Notes: a model not told the origin generated them from the letters alone. Shown: positions 16,868-25,269, counted from the stretch's first letter. The stretch: DNA of 64,000 nucleotides from Desulforhopalus sp. (GCA_030247675.1 JAOTRX010000004.1:364910-428909), one strand, 5' to 3'. Made by a program: numbers and translations.

Positions 16868-18202
16868 TTACACGCTTGTGACAAGCCAGCCATTGACGTT
16901 TTCGATTTCAACTTCGTCGAGGTTTCCAATCGATGCCGCCAGTTGGAGCTTGCTGAGCAAATATTGATATCTTGCAAGAACTAGGTTGTAGAGATTCTGG
17001 TAGTGGATTTGCTGAGCATTGAGAACATCTACCGTTGTTCTAATACCTACATCTCGCCCCATCTTGCTTGATGCTACGAAAGACGCACTTGAGAGCAGCA
17101 CCTGTTCAAACGCTTTGATCTGTGCTGCACCGGTTTCGACACCATAGAATGATTGACGGGTCATTTGCTGAGCATCACGAATCACTGCCTCAAGAGCGTC
17201 GCTCTGCTGAGCAGCTAACGAAACAGATTCCCTGTATTTAGAACTGCGATAGCCACCGGTATAAAGGGGAATGGTAAGTTGCAAACCGATGGTACCGTCG
17301 GAAGTACGATCCGGAAGATCGGAACCAGCGGACGTGCTCCCATCCCATTGCGTCCCGAAACCGGCAACCAATGTAAGGATGGGAGAGCTTACTAAGCGGT
17401 AGCGTGCAATCTCACTCTTCGCAATCTGTAGACCCATCTTTTGGGCAAGCACTGTCAGGTTACCGGACTGTGCTTTTTCAAGCCAAGAGTCAATAATTGC
17501 GGGTTGGGGTGGGATCGGTGTTCGGGTCTCTGAGATCGGGACTAACTCAAAAGGATCGAGGTTGGTGAGTTGCTTATATTCGGCCTGCTTGAGCTTGAGA
17601 TCGTTTCGCGCTGAAATTTCGCCGGCAACAATAGCATCGAAACGAGCTTGCGCCTCATTCGTATCGGTAATAGTCGCCGAGCCAACCGAGAACGATTTTT
17701 TCGCTTGAGCCAATTGCTGACTCACCGCATCCATTTGCGCTTTCACCAGGTCGACATTTTTCTGCGACAATAATACTTCGAAGTAGGCCTTGGCGACACG
17801 CAACATCAAATCCTGTTCAGCGATACGATATTGCACTTGCGCTTCTTCAGCCTGAAGATTGAGTTCATCACGCATGGCAAATGCAGAAGCATTGTAGATT
17901 GGTTGTACCAGCGATATGGCTGATCCGTATTGGGGGCCTTGCTCGTTTGTGCCGGCGGTTAAAGGATCCCCGGGATGAACGCTCTTCTTGATTTGGTCCA
18001 AATTTGCTGTGAGTGCAACTTGTGGTAAAATCAGCGAGTCACCCTGCGTCGATTTCTCTAAACCTGCGGCCGATGCTTTACCTGCTGCCAAAAAACTTGC
18101 GTCGTAGACACGCGCTGCATGCCACGATGTGAGCAGATCCGCCGCATTGGAATTAGACGCAAAAGTCGTAAATATCACGACAAGGAGGACTTTCTTTAAC
18201 AT
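16868..18202 (-). CDS. TolC-type outer membrane efflux channel
   Basis: 444 residues with a signal peptide (LLVVIFTTFASNSNA, cleavage near 20). Two repeated coiled-coil helical regions contain the usual TolC patterns, e.g. LVQPIYNASAFAMRDE and LTIPLYTGGYRSSKYRESV. Another is a RGVGIRTTVDVLNAQQ-like motif, here GRDVGIRTTVDVLNAQQIHY. It forms the outer-membrane and periplasmic tunnel for the pump. It is the first gene of the efflux operon, with a roughly 500-base upstream region that carries two candidate operators. Confidence 0.93.
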   Translation of the reverse strand: MLKKVLLVVIFTTFASNSNAADLLTSWHAARVYDASFLAAGKASAAGLEKSTQGDSLILPQVALTANLDQIKKSVHPGDPLTAGTNEQGPQYGSAISLVQPIYNASAFAMRDELNLQAEEAQVQYRIAEQDLMLRVAKAYFEVLLSQKNVDLVKAQMDAVSQQLAQAKKSFSVGSATITDTNEAQARFDAIVAGEISARNDLKLKQAEYKQLTNLDPFELVPISETRTPIPPQPAIIDSWLEKAQSGNLTVLAQKMGLQIAKSEIARYRLVSSPILTLVAGFGTQWDGSTSAGSDLPDRTSDGTIGLQLTIPLYTGGYRSSKYRESVSLAAQQSDALEAVIRDAQQMTRQSFYGVETGAAQIKAFEQVLLSSASFVASSKMGRDVGIRTTVDVLNAQQIHYQNLYNLVLARYQYLLSKLQLAASIGNLDEVEIENVNGWLVTSV

Positions 18203-18259
18203 GAATTTTTTTCGGTTCGGTGTTTCAATGACATGAATTGTTGTTGATAAATAAACTGG

Positions 18260-18276
18260 TTGTCTACACTAGACAA
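18260..18276. promoter_or_regulatory. Palindrome upstream of efflux operon
   Basis: TTGTCTA and TAGACAA form perfect 7-bp arms around three bases, 58 bases upstream of the TolC-type gene start. The size and symmetry fit a TetR- or MarR-type dimer operator. No such regulator gene is adjacent. Confidence 0.4.
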
Positions 18277-18384
18277 GCTTCGGTTAGGGTGCCATTTCAA
18301 TCATCACAACAATCCAATTGAGCTAATATTGTCTGAGTCGATAGCGTCGGAGACACCTCTATCTGTATTAGTAATCGATCTATC

Positions 18385-18400
18385 ATGAAGAATTGATGAA
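18385..18400 (-). promoter_or_regulatory. Second copy of the TTCAT direct-repeat box
   Basis: On the minus strand this reads TTCAT-CAATTC-TTCAT, identical over 16 bases to the box at 2426-2441. It lies about 185 bases upstream of the TolC-type gene and faces the same way. The rest of 18203-18703 shows no convincing gene. Confidence 0.5.
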
Positions 18401-18703
18401 GACCTTTCTCAGGAAGGAAAAAGGATTCCTTCATATTGGTCTTTTTAGAAATCAACCAGCATTTCAGACATGAAGGATGTCCAGTGGCAAGGTTCAACTA
18501 GAAGGCAAACCTCATTGGTTGAGACTGTTCCTGACAAGGAATGGATTGTATGTGCGTGGATATTGCGTTAGGTCAAAAGGTGTTTATCCTGAAAGAAACG
18601 GTCCCGCACCAATGTCAGAAACCATGTCAAGGCATGTATTCAAAAGCCTAAGGGACCCAACAAAACAAGTAGAAGCGTCACGAAAGACTCTGCCAATATC
18701 TAT

Positions 18704-19063
18704 GTGAAAGATCAAGAACTCTGCGATTGCTTTGCTACTACCGACCCGCTGAAGGGGATGTTCGATCTCAGCCGTGTGCCCGAGGAGGATGAGGCCGCGT
18801 TGAAGTGGATTGCCCTCGCCGCTTTGCACGGCATCAACAGCAATGCCGAAAAAATTTCCCTGATTACCACCAGGGACGGCAATGTCAAGGTGACGGTTGA
18901 ATACCGGCAAGGCGAATTGCCTTCCACCGGTCTGGCCGTCGGCAGGAAGATTGTCGAGGCGATGCGGGCGATGACCCGTATCGAAAAAGATGAGGAGAAA
19001 ACGACCATTGCCTTCGGCATTCGCAACAGCAGTATGGATCTGAAGATCAAATCACGGCCATGA
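18704..19063 (+). CDS. Hypothetical protein
   Basis: 119 residues from a GTG start; the frame is open back to about 18593, so the start may lie further upstream. The composition is protein-like, with a helical stretch (EEDEAALKWIALAALHGI), a beta-like part (KISLITTRDGNVKVTVEYR) and a second helix (AVGRKIVEAMRAMTRI). No cysteine cluster, signal peptide or membrane helix is seen. I do not recognise the family. It stands alone between the efflux operon and a hydrolase gene. Confidence 0.55.
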   Translation: MKDQELCDCFATTDPLKGMFDLSRVPEEDEAALKWIALAALHGINSNAEKISLITTRDGNVKVTVEYRQGELPSTGLAVGRKIVEAMRAMTRIEKDEEKTTIAFGIRNSSMDLKIKSRP

Positions 19064-19177
19064 AGGGGATTACCATTACCTTTCCCTGAGTGGTTTGTTA
19101 AAGAAAATCAATGCAAGGATAACAATCGGAGTGCGGCGCAGCCTCGTGGTGGCTAAACTGAAGAAAAATATCACTCA

Positions 19178-19948
19178 ATGAATGAAATCATACAGTTACA
19201 AAGCGGTATAGAAATTTATCTTCGCACCATTGAAGGTGATGGAGATAAACCCTGCCTGGTATTTCTGCACGAAGGCCTAGGCTGTACTGCCATGTGGAAA
19301 GACTTTCCGGATCGACTTTGTCGCATGGCCAACTGTTCGGGGCTCGTGTATGACAGAACGGGGTATGGGAATTCGTCACCTCTTTGCCGCACTTGGACTA
19401 TTCACTATCTGCATGATTATGCCCTGAAGGAATTGCCGGAAATTCTTGAAAGGACAATTCCTGGTAAGCCGTTCATATTGATTGGCCATTCCGATGGCGG
19501 TAGCATTAGCCTTATTTTCGGTGCCGAAAAACCAGCTCTTCTCAAGGCAATTATTACCGAGGCAGCGCATGTTTTTGTTGAGCCGGAAACTTTAAGAGGC
19601 ATTCTGGCAGCGGTAGGAGCCTACGAAAAAGGCCACTTTCGTGGACTTGCTAAATATCACGGTGATAAAACCGACGCTCTCTTCAGGGCATGGGCCGACA
19701 CCTGGCGCAGCGAGTGGTTCAAGTTTTGGAATATTGAATATGTATTGCCCTCCATTGCCTGCCCTCTTCTGGTCCTGCAAGGCAGCCAGGATCAATATGG
19801 TACGGAGCGGCAGGTAGAAACGATAGTTGCAAAATCGTCGGGTCAGACAACCTCCGTTCTTATCGACAAGTGTGGTCACGCACCCCATCAGGAGCAGCCG
19901 GAAAAAGTTTTACAAATACTGGCGGAGTATATTGGTCGGTTGCTTTAA
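19178..19948 (+). CDS. Alpha/beta hydrolase
   Basis: 256 residues with the classic fold order. The oxyanion region is LVFLHEGLGCTAMWKDFP, the nucleophile elbow is GHSDGG (Ser about 106), the acid lies in LQGSQDQYGT, and the catalytic His is in KCGHAPHQEQP near the C-terminus. It should hydrolyse an ester, amide or C-C bond of a small molecule, but the substrate cannot be predicted. It is soluble with no signal peptide. It appears monocistronic. Confidence 0.9.
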   Translation: MNEIIQLQSGIEIYLRTIEGDGDKPCLVFLHEGLGCTAMWKDFPDRLCRMANCSGLVYDRTGYGNSSPLCRTWTIHYLHDYALKELPEILERTIPGKPFILIGHSDGGSISLIFGAEKPALLKAIITEAAHVFVEPETLRGILAAVGAYEKGHFRGLAKYHGDKTDALFRAWADTWRSEWFKFWNIEYVLPSIACPLLVLQGSQDQYGTERQVETIVAKSSGQTTSVLIDKCGHAPHQEQPEKVLQILAEYIGRLL

Positions 19949-20085
19949 GACAAGAGGCCCAATGCTGGGATAACCTCACTTATTTTTTGTTCTGGCTTCT
20001 TCCAATGAAAAAGTTCTGGTGAATTTCCATCTGACAGATATGATATTGATAATTGACAAGAAACGACCTCCACCAGGGGAACCCT

Positions 20086-20370
20086 ATGAACAAATCAGAC
20101 CTCATAGAAGCGCTAGCATTAGACCAAAATCTTCCTATTAAAACAACTGAAGCGATTGTCGCTACTGTATTGGATACCATGACAGAAACTTTGGTCGAAG
20201 GCGGCAACGTTGAAATTCGTGGTTTTGGCAGTTTTACGGTGCGGGAATACCAGCCCTACGATGGCAGAAATCCAAAGACCGGTCAAAAACTTGAAGTGAA
20301 GTCCAAAAAACTACCTTTCTTCGAGGTGGCCAACGAACTTCGTGAAGCTGTTGATCGCTCAAAGTCTTGA
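20086..20370 (+). CDS. HU-family DNA-binding protein
   Basis: I start at the ATG at 20086, which has a CAGGGGA ribosome site, rather than the upstream in-frame ATG. That gives 94 residues, normal for the HU/IHF family. The hallmarks are MNKSDLIEALA, then GNVEIRGFGSFTVREYQPYDGRNPKTGQ with the arm tip RNPKTG that intercalates DNA. It bends and compacts DNA as a dimer. The DUF3786 gene follows 11 bases downstream and is probably co-transcribed. Confidence 0.93.
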   Translation: MNKSDLIEALALDQNLPIKTTEAIVATVLDTMTETLVEGGNVEIRGFGSFTVREYQPYDGRNPKTGQKLEVKSKKLPFFEVANELREAVDRSKS

Positions 20371-20381
20371 GAAGGGAGTGA

Positions 20382-21203
20382 ATGATGGCACTTTCCGTTG
20401 TCGATTTATACAGAGATGTGTTGGCAAAAACTAACTGCCGTGATTGCGGTTTTCCGACCTGCCTCGCCTTCGCGGCCAAGGTTGTTTCTGAAAAGCATCC
20501 TCTCCGCAATTGTCCACATATTGCCCCTGATCTCCTGGCTCGCAGTGAGATAGAACTGGCCGAGCAGTACGCACAAGGAAAATGGTTAAAACGAGATATG
20601 GCTGAGGATGCCTTGCAATGGGCAAAGAGTCGAGCGGCGTCACTCGCTATCGAAGACCTTCCGGCCCGAATTGGAGGTGAACTCATTCAAATTAATGGAG
20701 AGAAAGCCCTCAGACTTCCTTATTTCAACGAGCATCTTCATATTATAGGAACCTCAGTAAGCAGACCTGATGGCGGTGAATTGACCAGATACGAACAAGT
20801 ATTTATCCTCAATCATCTGGCCCAAGGCGGTAGCAGTCTACCGAGTGGCAAATGGAAAGGCTTTATAGAGTTTCCAAACACCGTCTCTAAAGCAGTCACT
20901 ATGAAGAAAGCCGTGGAGGATGAGCTGATTGAAGGATTTTCTGGTAGAAAAGAAGAACTTCTAACCCGGTCTCTGGCTCTTGGCGCTATACCAATGTCTG
21001 CAAATGAAGGCTCCGCTGATGTTGCAGTTGTTTTTACGCCACTCCCGAGACTTCCAGTGGCTCTGCTGTTTTGGGATGCCATTCCCGGAGATGACTTTCA
21101 GTCTCAGGCGAAGCTGATGTTTGATGAAACGGTGGTCGAGCATCTTGATATTGAATCAATTGTCTTTCTCAGCGAAAGACTCAGACAATTGCTCTGTGAT
21201 TAA
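20382..21203 (+). CDS. DUF3786 protein with N-terminal Fe-S cluster motif
   Basis: 273 residues. The first 50 contain CRDCGFPTCLAFAAKV and, later, NCPH, a Cys-x2-Cys-x4-Cys...Cys arrangement like the 4Fe-4S domain of corrinoid and acetyl-CoA pathway proteins. The remainder (about 80-270) looks like DUF3786, with RYEQVFILNHLAQGG and ALLFWDAIPGDDF. Such proteins are common in strict anaerobes, and this one is the best pointer to the host's lifestyle. Its biochemical role is not known. A second ATG at 20385 is an equally good start. Confidence 0.8.
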   Translation: MMALSVVDLYRDVLAKTNCRDCGFPTCLAFAAKVVSEKHPLRNCPHIAPDLLARSEIELAEQYAQGKWLKRDMAEDALQWAKSRAASLAIEDLPARIGGELIQINGEKALRLPYFNEHLHIIGTSVSRPDGGELTRYEQVFILNHLAQGGSSLPSGKWKGFIEFPNTVSKAVTMKKAVEDELIEGFSGRKEELLTRSLALGAIPMSANEGSADVAVVFTPLPRLPVALLFWDAIPGDDFQSQAKLMFDETVVEHLDIESIVFLSERLRQLLCD

Positions 21204-21411
21204 TTCTTCCCTAAATAGTGGTTGAAGGTGGGCAGATCTTTGTCAGTTTGAGTATTCATATAGTAGCCTTCACACCCGCAACTCTCTCTTTACATACGAA
21301 TACGGCATGTTACGGAGAAGTACTGTTGGGAAGGTTCATATGAAAAAGGACGGTTAGAGTAATCGCGAATACAAGGACCTCAAAGGTGAAGCAGCGTAAC
21401 AGGAGACCAAT

Positions 21412-21828
21412 ATGAGAAGTTACAGAAAGGAGCTGTGGTTTGAAGTCCCTACCCGCAGAGGGTTTATCAATATCACGCCCCAGGTTCAAGAATGCCTGCG
21501 AGAAAGCTGCATCACTGAAGGTTTGGTCCTTTGCAATGCGATGCACATAACCGCCTCTGTTTTTATCAATGACGATGAGTCTGGATTACACCATGACTAT
21601 GAGGTGTGGCTGGAAAAACTTGCACCCCATGCCCCAGTTGAACAGTACAGACATAACGGGTATGAGGATAATGCCGACGCCCATATGAAGCGCCAGATAA
21701 TGGGCCGTGAGGTGGTGGTTGCTGTAACTGAAGGAAAACTTGATTTTGGTACTTGGGAACAAATATTTTACGGCGAATTTGATGGCAAAAGGAAGAAAAG
21801 GGTACTTGTAAAGATAATCGGAGAGTGA
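21412..21828 (+). CDS. YjbQ/UPF0047 family protein
   Basis: 138 residues, the family's usual length. Conserved patterns are [48 protein letters not shown] and a C-terminal [20 protein letters not shown]. The family has been reported to show secondary thiamine-phosphate synthase activity, but its real role is unsettled. It stands alone. Confidence 0.9.
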   Translation: MRSYRKELWFEVPTRRGFINITPQVQECLRESCITEGLVLCNAMHITASVFINDDESGLHHDYEVWLEKLAPHAPVEQYRHNGYEDNADAHMKRQIMGREVVVAVTEGKLDFGTWEQIFYGEFDGKRKKRVLVKIIGE

Positions 21829-21886
21829 GAGCTTCAATATTTAGAATTCCCTAAAAGTTTCGAATCCAGGTGTTGGAAATGATGTC

Positions 21887-21930
21887 AAAAAAAATCAAAA
21901 AAACCGACCCACCAATTTATGGTTGGTTGT
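21887..21930 (-). terminator. Rho-independent terminator for the PilZ gene
   Basis: On the minus strand a GC-containing hairpin (AACCAACCA pairing with GGTGGGTCGGTT, one bulge) is followed directly by TTTTTTTGATTTTTTTT. It lies about 35 bases after the stop of the PilZ gene. Confidence 0.6.
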
Positions 21931-21964
21931 AGTTCAGTTCCGACGACTATATATCTGCGATACA

Positions 21965-22309
21965 TCAAAGGTGAATAATGTCCCAGACATCAGCTTCGTT
22001 TTTAGGTTCGAGGCTCATGATAAATTCCGCCCATCCTAATGGTGGACTTAGAATTTCGGCACCAAGAGTTTTCCCGTAACCTTTGTCCCTGGTCCACTTG
22101 GGAATGACCTGCATTTTGAATCGTTCACCTCCTCCGGAGATGATGACATTTATCAACCGCGCCTCACACTTCAATTTTCTGGGAAAATCGGTCATGCAAA
22201 TGCCAAGATGGGAGACGTCGGCAATATCGCCACGAAAAAAGCCAACACCATCGAAAGCGTCAAAAGAGAGATTGGTCATTGCAGTTCGTTGATGTCTTCT
22301 TTGTTCCAT
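21965..22309 (-). CDS. PilZ-domain-like protein (possible c-di-GMP receptor)
   Basis: I choose the ATG at 22309, with a GGAGG ribosome site 8 bases upstream, giving about 114 residues. The N-terminal RRHQR and the later DVSHLGI match the two PilZ c-di-GMP-binding signatures (RxxxR and D/NxSxxG). The remainder reads as a beta-barrel (ARLINVIISGGGERFKMQVIPKW). It would bind cyclic di-GMP and change the activity of a partner. No partner is adjacent. Confidence 0.7.
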   Translation of the reverse strand: MEQRRHQRTAMTNLSFDAFDGVGFFRGDIADVSHLGICMTDFPRKLKCEARLINVIISGGGERFKMQVIPKWTRDKGYGKTLGAEILSPPLGWAEFIMSLEPKNEADVWDIIHL

Positions 22310-22415
22310 TATTTCGTCCTCCAGTAGTTGAAACTCTAATATTTGTCTTGCCGTAAAGTGTCTGTTCAATAACTGGTCTGAGATGGATTACATTGGTGGT
22401 CAATGAAAATCCATC

Positions 22416-22601
22416 TCAGGCGAGACCGACTTTTCTCCAATATCCTTCAATTTGAAGCTTATTTTTGAGGAACTCGAAGAGGTCAGTTTTAGTGTAACTG
22501 CCACGAAAGCAATTGCGGAATTCAGTTATCATTGCCTCTTGTTGTTGAGGTTGGTAGAGGTCCCACTCAATTAAGAGGTCCTGTTGTTGATCATTGGTCA
22601 T
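22416..22601 (-). CDS. Small hypothetical protein A of a related pair
   Basis: About 61 residues from the ATG at 22601 (the frame is open to 22655). Composition is charged and aromatic: LLIEWDLYQPQQQEAMITEF and SYTKTDLFEFLKNKL. It resembles the neighbouring ORF at 22622-22771 in the spacing of W-[DN]-L, an acidic/Gln stretch, SY and a terminal F/FL-L helix, so the two look like paralogues. No function is known to me. Confidence 0.45.
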   Translation of the reverse strand: MTNDQQQDLLIEWDLYQPQQQEAMITEFRNCFRGSYTKTDLFEFLKNKLQIEGYWRKVGLA

Positions 22602-22621
22602 GGCACGCCTTTTTTCTTGGG

Positions 22622-22771
22622 TTAAGTTGACAGTCGTTGTTCTAGGAACCGCCACCAGCTCTCATAGCTCCTCTTCAATTTGAAATACTCCGCAGCCATC
22701 AGAATCCCTTCGTTGCTTTCACATAGATTCCAGCGATGGATAACGTAGTCTTTCTGTTTTTCGGTCTTCAT
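22622..22771 (-). CDS. Small hypothetical protein B of a related pair
   Basis: About 49 residues from the ATG at 22771, with GGGGAA upstream. An alternative start is at 22792 or 22804. It contains YVIHRWNLCESNEGILMAAEY and SYESWWRFLEQRL, echoing protein A downstream. It is in the same direction with a 20-base gap, so probably one transcript. Confidence 0.4.
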   Translation of the reverse strand: MKTEKQKDYVIHRWNLCESNEGILMAAEYFKLKRSYESWWRFLEQRLST

Positions 22772-22929
22772 GGTTTCCCCATTGCTGGCCATTATAAATT
22801 CCATAGCTTACAAATATCTTACTATCGGAAAATTCAACCGTGGAAAGAGTGAGAATTCGTGCTTTTTTGAGTGAGGCAGATAGCCTTTCTAATGTTTAAC
22901 TTCGCACGAGGGCAGGGCGGTTAAAGATT

Positions 22930-23169
22930 TTGGTATTGTGGCAAGTGTTTTTGTGCCTTAAGAAAGAGGCATTTCTGCGACTGTCGAAAGATACCCTTAT
23001 GAAAGGTTCTGATCTTCTGCTGAGCGGATTTGGGAAATTTAACGTCAGAGACAAAAAGCCTCGCCGTGGACGTAGTCCGCAGACAGGAGAAGATCTCGAA
23101 CTGGATGCCAGGAGAGTTGTGACTTTTCATCCATCAGGGATTCTGCGAAGCAAGGTTAATGAGGGTTGA
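22930..23169 (+). pseudogene. Truncated IHF-alpha (ihfA-like) remnant
   Basis: The C-terminal two thirds of an IHF-alpha subunit is intact: DTLMKGSDLLLSGFGKFNVR, then PRRGRSPQTGEDLELDARRVV and TFHPSGILR. The DNA-binding arm RGRSPQTG is present. The N-terminal helices that form the dimer are missing or scrambled: upstream only CLKKEAFLRLSKDT remains and no family-like start follows. It is probably non-functional. It lies close to the left side of the conjugative module, where integration or rearrangement may have cut it. Confidence 0.7.
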
Positions 23170-23186
23170 TTTTCGTTAGGAGTCAA

Positions 23187-23490
23187 TGATCTCCCGCGAT
23201 CTACAGAAGCGCTTTGATCTTCTCTATCGTCCGAGGCGCAGAACCCTCCAAATGATTGGTTACATTTGCGAAGACCTGATGTTGCCGTTCACGGAGATCA
23301 TTCACAACATTTTCAACCGCAAAAGCTCATCATCTCTTGGATCAACAATCGTATCCCAAATATTCTTCGTCCGTTCTTCAATTTCCCTCTCGATCCATTC
23401 CATGAAGTCTAATCACCCCAGGATCACTCAACCAATCTTTGAACTTCTCGTATACCTCGAAGATTCCCACGGCCAGAGCCTTTAGCTTTT
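23187..23490 (-). pseudogene. Degenerate coding remnant, family unknown
   Basis: On the minus strand several adjacent frames carry protein-like pieces in a sensible order. These are GIFEVYEKFKDWLSDPGV, then DFMEWIEREIEERTKNIWDT and IVDPRDDELLRLKML, then NDLRERQHQVFANVTNHLEG, with stops and frame changes between them. The pattern suggests a decayed gene of about 100 residues. I do not recognise the family. Confidence 0.4.
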
Positions 23491-23528
23491 TCTCAGAGTG
23501 TTGCTGGCATTGCTGGCATAGAAAACCT

Positions 23529-24326
23529 TTAATTGACCTCGTGTCCTACCCATAAAACTTCGCCAATCATGCTGAAGTTGCCTGTGTCAACGATGTATGG
23601 TGGATAAAGGAGCGAATTTTCACTTGTCACAATTAATGTAGTTCCTTGGAGCGATAGCCTTTTAACCTTGACAGTACGATTTTCACGAAACGCATATGCC
23701 TTACCATCAATAATGTCGGTGATATTATTTTTTGATAAATTAACTAGGACGACATCTCCATTATATAAAAATGGTTTCATAGAATTACCTGTAACCTCAA
23801 ATAGTGCCATTTGATCAGGGTTTCCATACTTCATCAGGAAGTTTTTGTGGAACATCATGTCTGATTCAACAAGGTCTGTATCTGGAAAAGAACCTTGATC
23901 GACTGGTAGCTGTGCTGCAAATTTGGGAACAGAAATAAAATTTGCTGTGTTCTGAGGAATTGCATAATCAGGTCGATTTGTTTTGGCGCCTGAGACTTTT
24001 GAGGACGAAGCGGCGTCACTCATTGATTCGGAAAGGTCTTGTTTTGTAGAATGCACAAGCGGTGGATAAAATTTCTCGGGAGGATTCCCTCTGAGTATCC
24101 ATTGACCAAGCTCTAGCAGCTTTTCATAATTCCAACCAAGTTGATCTGCAATCCTTCTTCGCGTAGATTCACTTCCTTGCCTCCTCCCATTTATATAATT
24201 ATTCAGAGTAGTTGGCCCCATGTTGAGCTTTTTAGCTATCGCGTTTTGCTTTATTCCTTTGGCGGATAAGATATGCATGGTTGCGATGCTGAAAATTTCC
24301 ATTATGTCAGATTTGTTATTTTCCAT
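23529..24326 (-). CDS. CI/LexA-like S24-family repressor of the conjugative element
   Basis: About 265 residues from the ATG at 24326. An N-terminal helix-turn-helix (about 15-60, KQNAIAKKLNMGPTTLNNYI) is followed by a flexible linker and a C-terminal S24 peptidase-like domain. That domain has the Ser in EVTGNSMKPFLYNGDVVLV and the Lys in RTVKVKRLSL. The usual Ala-Gly self-cleavage bond is not obvious: the linker end reads VPKFAAQLPVDQGSF. It probably represses the rightward sigma-like and transfer genes, as SetR-type repressors do in other elements. A TATAAT at 24333-24338 sits only 6 bases before this start, suggesting a leaderless message. Confidence 0.85.
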   Translation of the reverse strand: MENNKSDIMEIFSIATMHILSAKGIKQNAIAKKLNMGPTTLNNYINGRRQGSESTRRRIADQLGWNYEKLLELGQWILRGNPPEKFYPPLVHSTKQDLSESMSDAASSSKVSGAKTNRPDYAIPQNTANFISVPKFAAQLPVDQGSFPDTDLVESDMMFHKNFLMKYGNPDQMALFEVTGNSMKPFLYNGDVVLVNLSKNNITDIIDGKAYAFRENRTVKVKRLSLQGTTLIVTSENSLLYPPYIVDTGNFSMIGEVLWVGHEVN

Positions 24327-24332
24327 CTGCGG

Positions 24333-24478
24333 ATTATACACATTCTGCGGATAAAAATAAACAACTAATGTGAAGATTTTTGTTTACAATAAAATCACAA
24401 TATGTGTATAAATGTGCCTATACTCCATTAAACGTACATTTATTGTGGATTTACTGGCTTGTGTTTACATTGTGTAAA
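24333..24478. promoter_or_regulatory. Divergent promoter/operator region of the element
   Basis: Leftward, TATAAT (24333-24338) lies 6 bases before the repressor ATG. The sequence ATCCGCAG occurs twice there. Rightward, TTTACA (24383-24388) and TATAAA (24407-24412) are 18 bases apart, a good sigma-70 promoter for the sigma-like gene and perhaps the transfer operon. A near-palindrome TTTACATTGTGTAAA lies at 24464-24478 and the region is very AT-rich. Operators for the S24 repressor are expected here. Confidence 0.55.
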
Positions 24479-24529
24479 TTTTTTGGCATGTCCCCGCAAA
24501 TGATACGTGATCTGCAATTGTGGTGACGA

Positions 24530-24712
24530 TTGCTTTCGAAAACAAAGGCTAAAGATTTGTCACTAAAAAAGCAAATACCGTTTGAGTCGTCAGCGATATC
24601 AACTGGAGAGTCACTTTATCAACTGCTTGCACAAGCCTACTTGAGGTCGTATCTCACAGAGAGTGAGGATGAAGCATTAATGGAATCTATCTCAATGGAA
24701 TACTTAGGTTAA
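24530..24712 (+). CDS. Small hypothetical protein, first rightward gene
   Basis: 60 residues from a TTG start, without a clear ribosome site. A basic head (KTKAKDLSLKKQ) is followed by an acidic helical tail (SLYQLLAQAYLRSYLTESEDEAL). It ends 5 bases before the sigma-like gene. It could be a small regulator, or chance. No family is recognised. Confidence 0.4.
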   Translation: MLSKTKAKDLSLKKQIPFESSAISTGESLYQLLAQAYLRSYLTESEDEALMESISMEYLG

Positions 24713-24717
24713 TCGAA

Positions 24718-25269
24718 ATGTGTTCTGTTAACCCAAATAAACAAAACATCTGGCAACTGGCTCAATCCTGGGTGAGCGCGAACAGGATGTTGATATGGTA
24801 CATAGCCGCACCATATCATCGGTATATGTCATGCGACTCAAGTGACTTGGCCGGAGAGGCCAAACTTGCTGTGTATCAGGTAATCTCGGCCCTAATCGAT
24901 CAAAACAAGGATTTGTCCTTAACGAGCAAGTATTTCCGTACTGTTTTTCGCACCAGATGTATCCGGATGGCCGCTGGTGTTGCCTTAGTTAACGGACAAC
25001 AGGCAACCGTGGCAATTCAAAACGAACAATCCCCCGACCGGAACGATTCTTCTGATATCGATGACTCAGTCATTGCTGAGGCATTGTCTGTACTCACTGG
25101 TCGACAAAGGCTGGTTTCCCTGTGGATTCTTTCACAACCAAAACCCGTCAGCTTTTACACTATTGCCAACCATTTTGGGATTCATATCCAATCGGTCAGA
25201 AGGATATTGTCAAATACTATCAGGAGAATAGAGGGATATGAAAATCAAAGAATATGCGAAAACCTCTAA
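24718..25269 (+). CDS. Sigma-70-like transcription regulator
   Basis: 183 residues with a layout like a short group-4 sigma factor. A region-2-like helix set is followed by TSKYFRTVFRTRCIRMAAG and then a variable acidic linker. The region-4-like helix-turn-helix contains EALSVLTGRQRLVSLWILSQ and IANHFGIHIQSVRRILSNTI. It could direct RNA polymerase to the element's own transfer promoters. It lies rightward from the repressor and just before the transfer operon, where activators such as SetCD sit in other elements. It overlaps the next gene by 32 bases. Confidence 0.6.
   Translation: MCSVNPNKQNIWQLAQSWVSANRMLIWYIAAPYHRYMSCDSSDLAGEAKLAVYQVISALIDQNKDLSLTSKYFRTVFRTRCIRMAAGVALVNGQQATVAIQNEQSPDRNDSSDIDDSVIAEALSVLTGRQRLVSLWILSQPKPVSFYTIANHFGIHIQSVRRILSNTIRRIEGYENQRICENL

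Noticed and set aside
18297..18497. Minus-strand ORF of 66 codons before the TolC-type gene
   Set aside because: It covers the direct-repeat box and has no ribosome site or motif; better seen as a regulatory region.
23186..23485. Plus-strand ORF of 99 codons after the ihfA remnant
   Set aside because: The minus strand holds more protein-like pieces in order; the plus reading is Ser/Ile-rich and lacks a motif.
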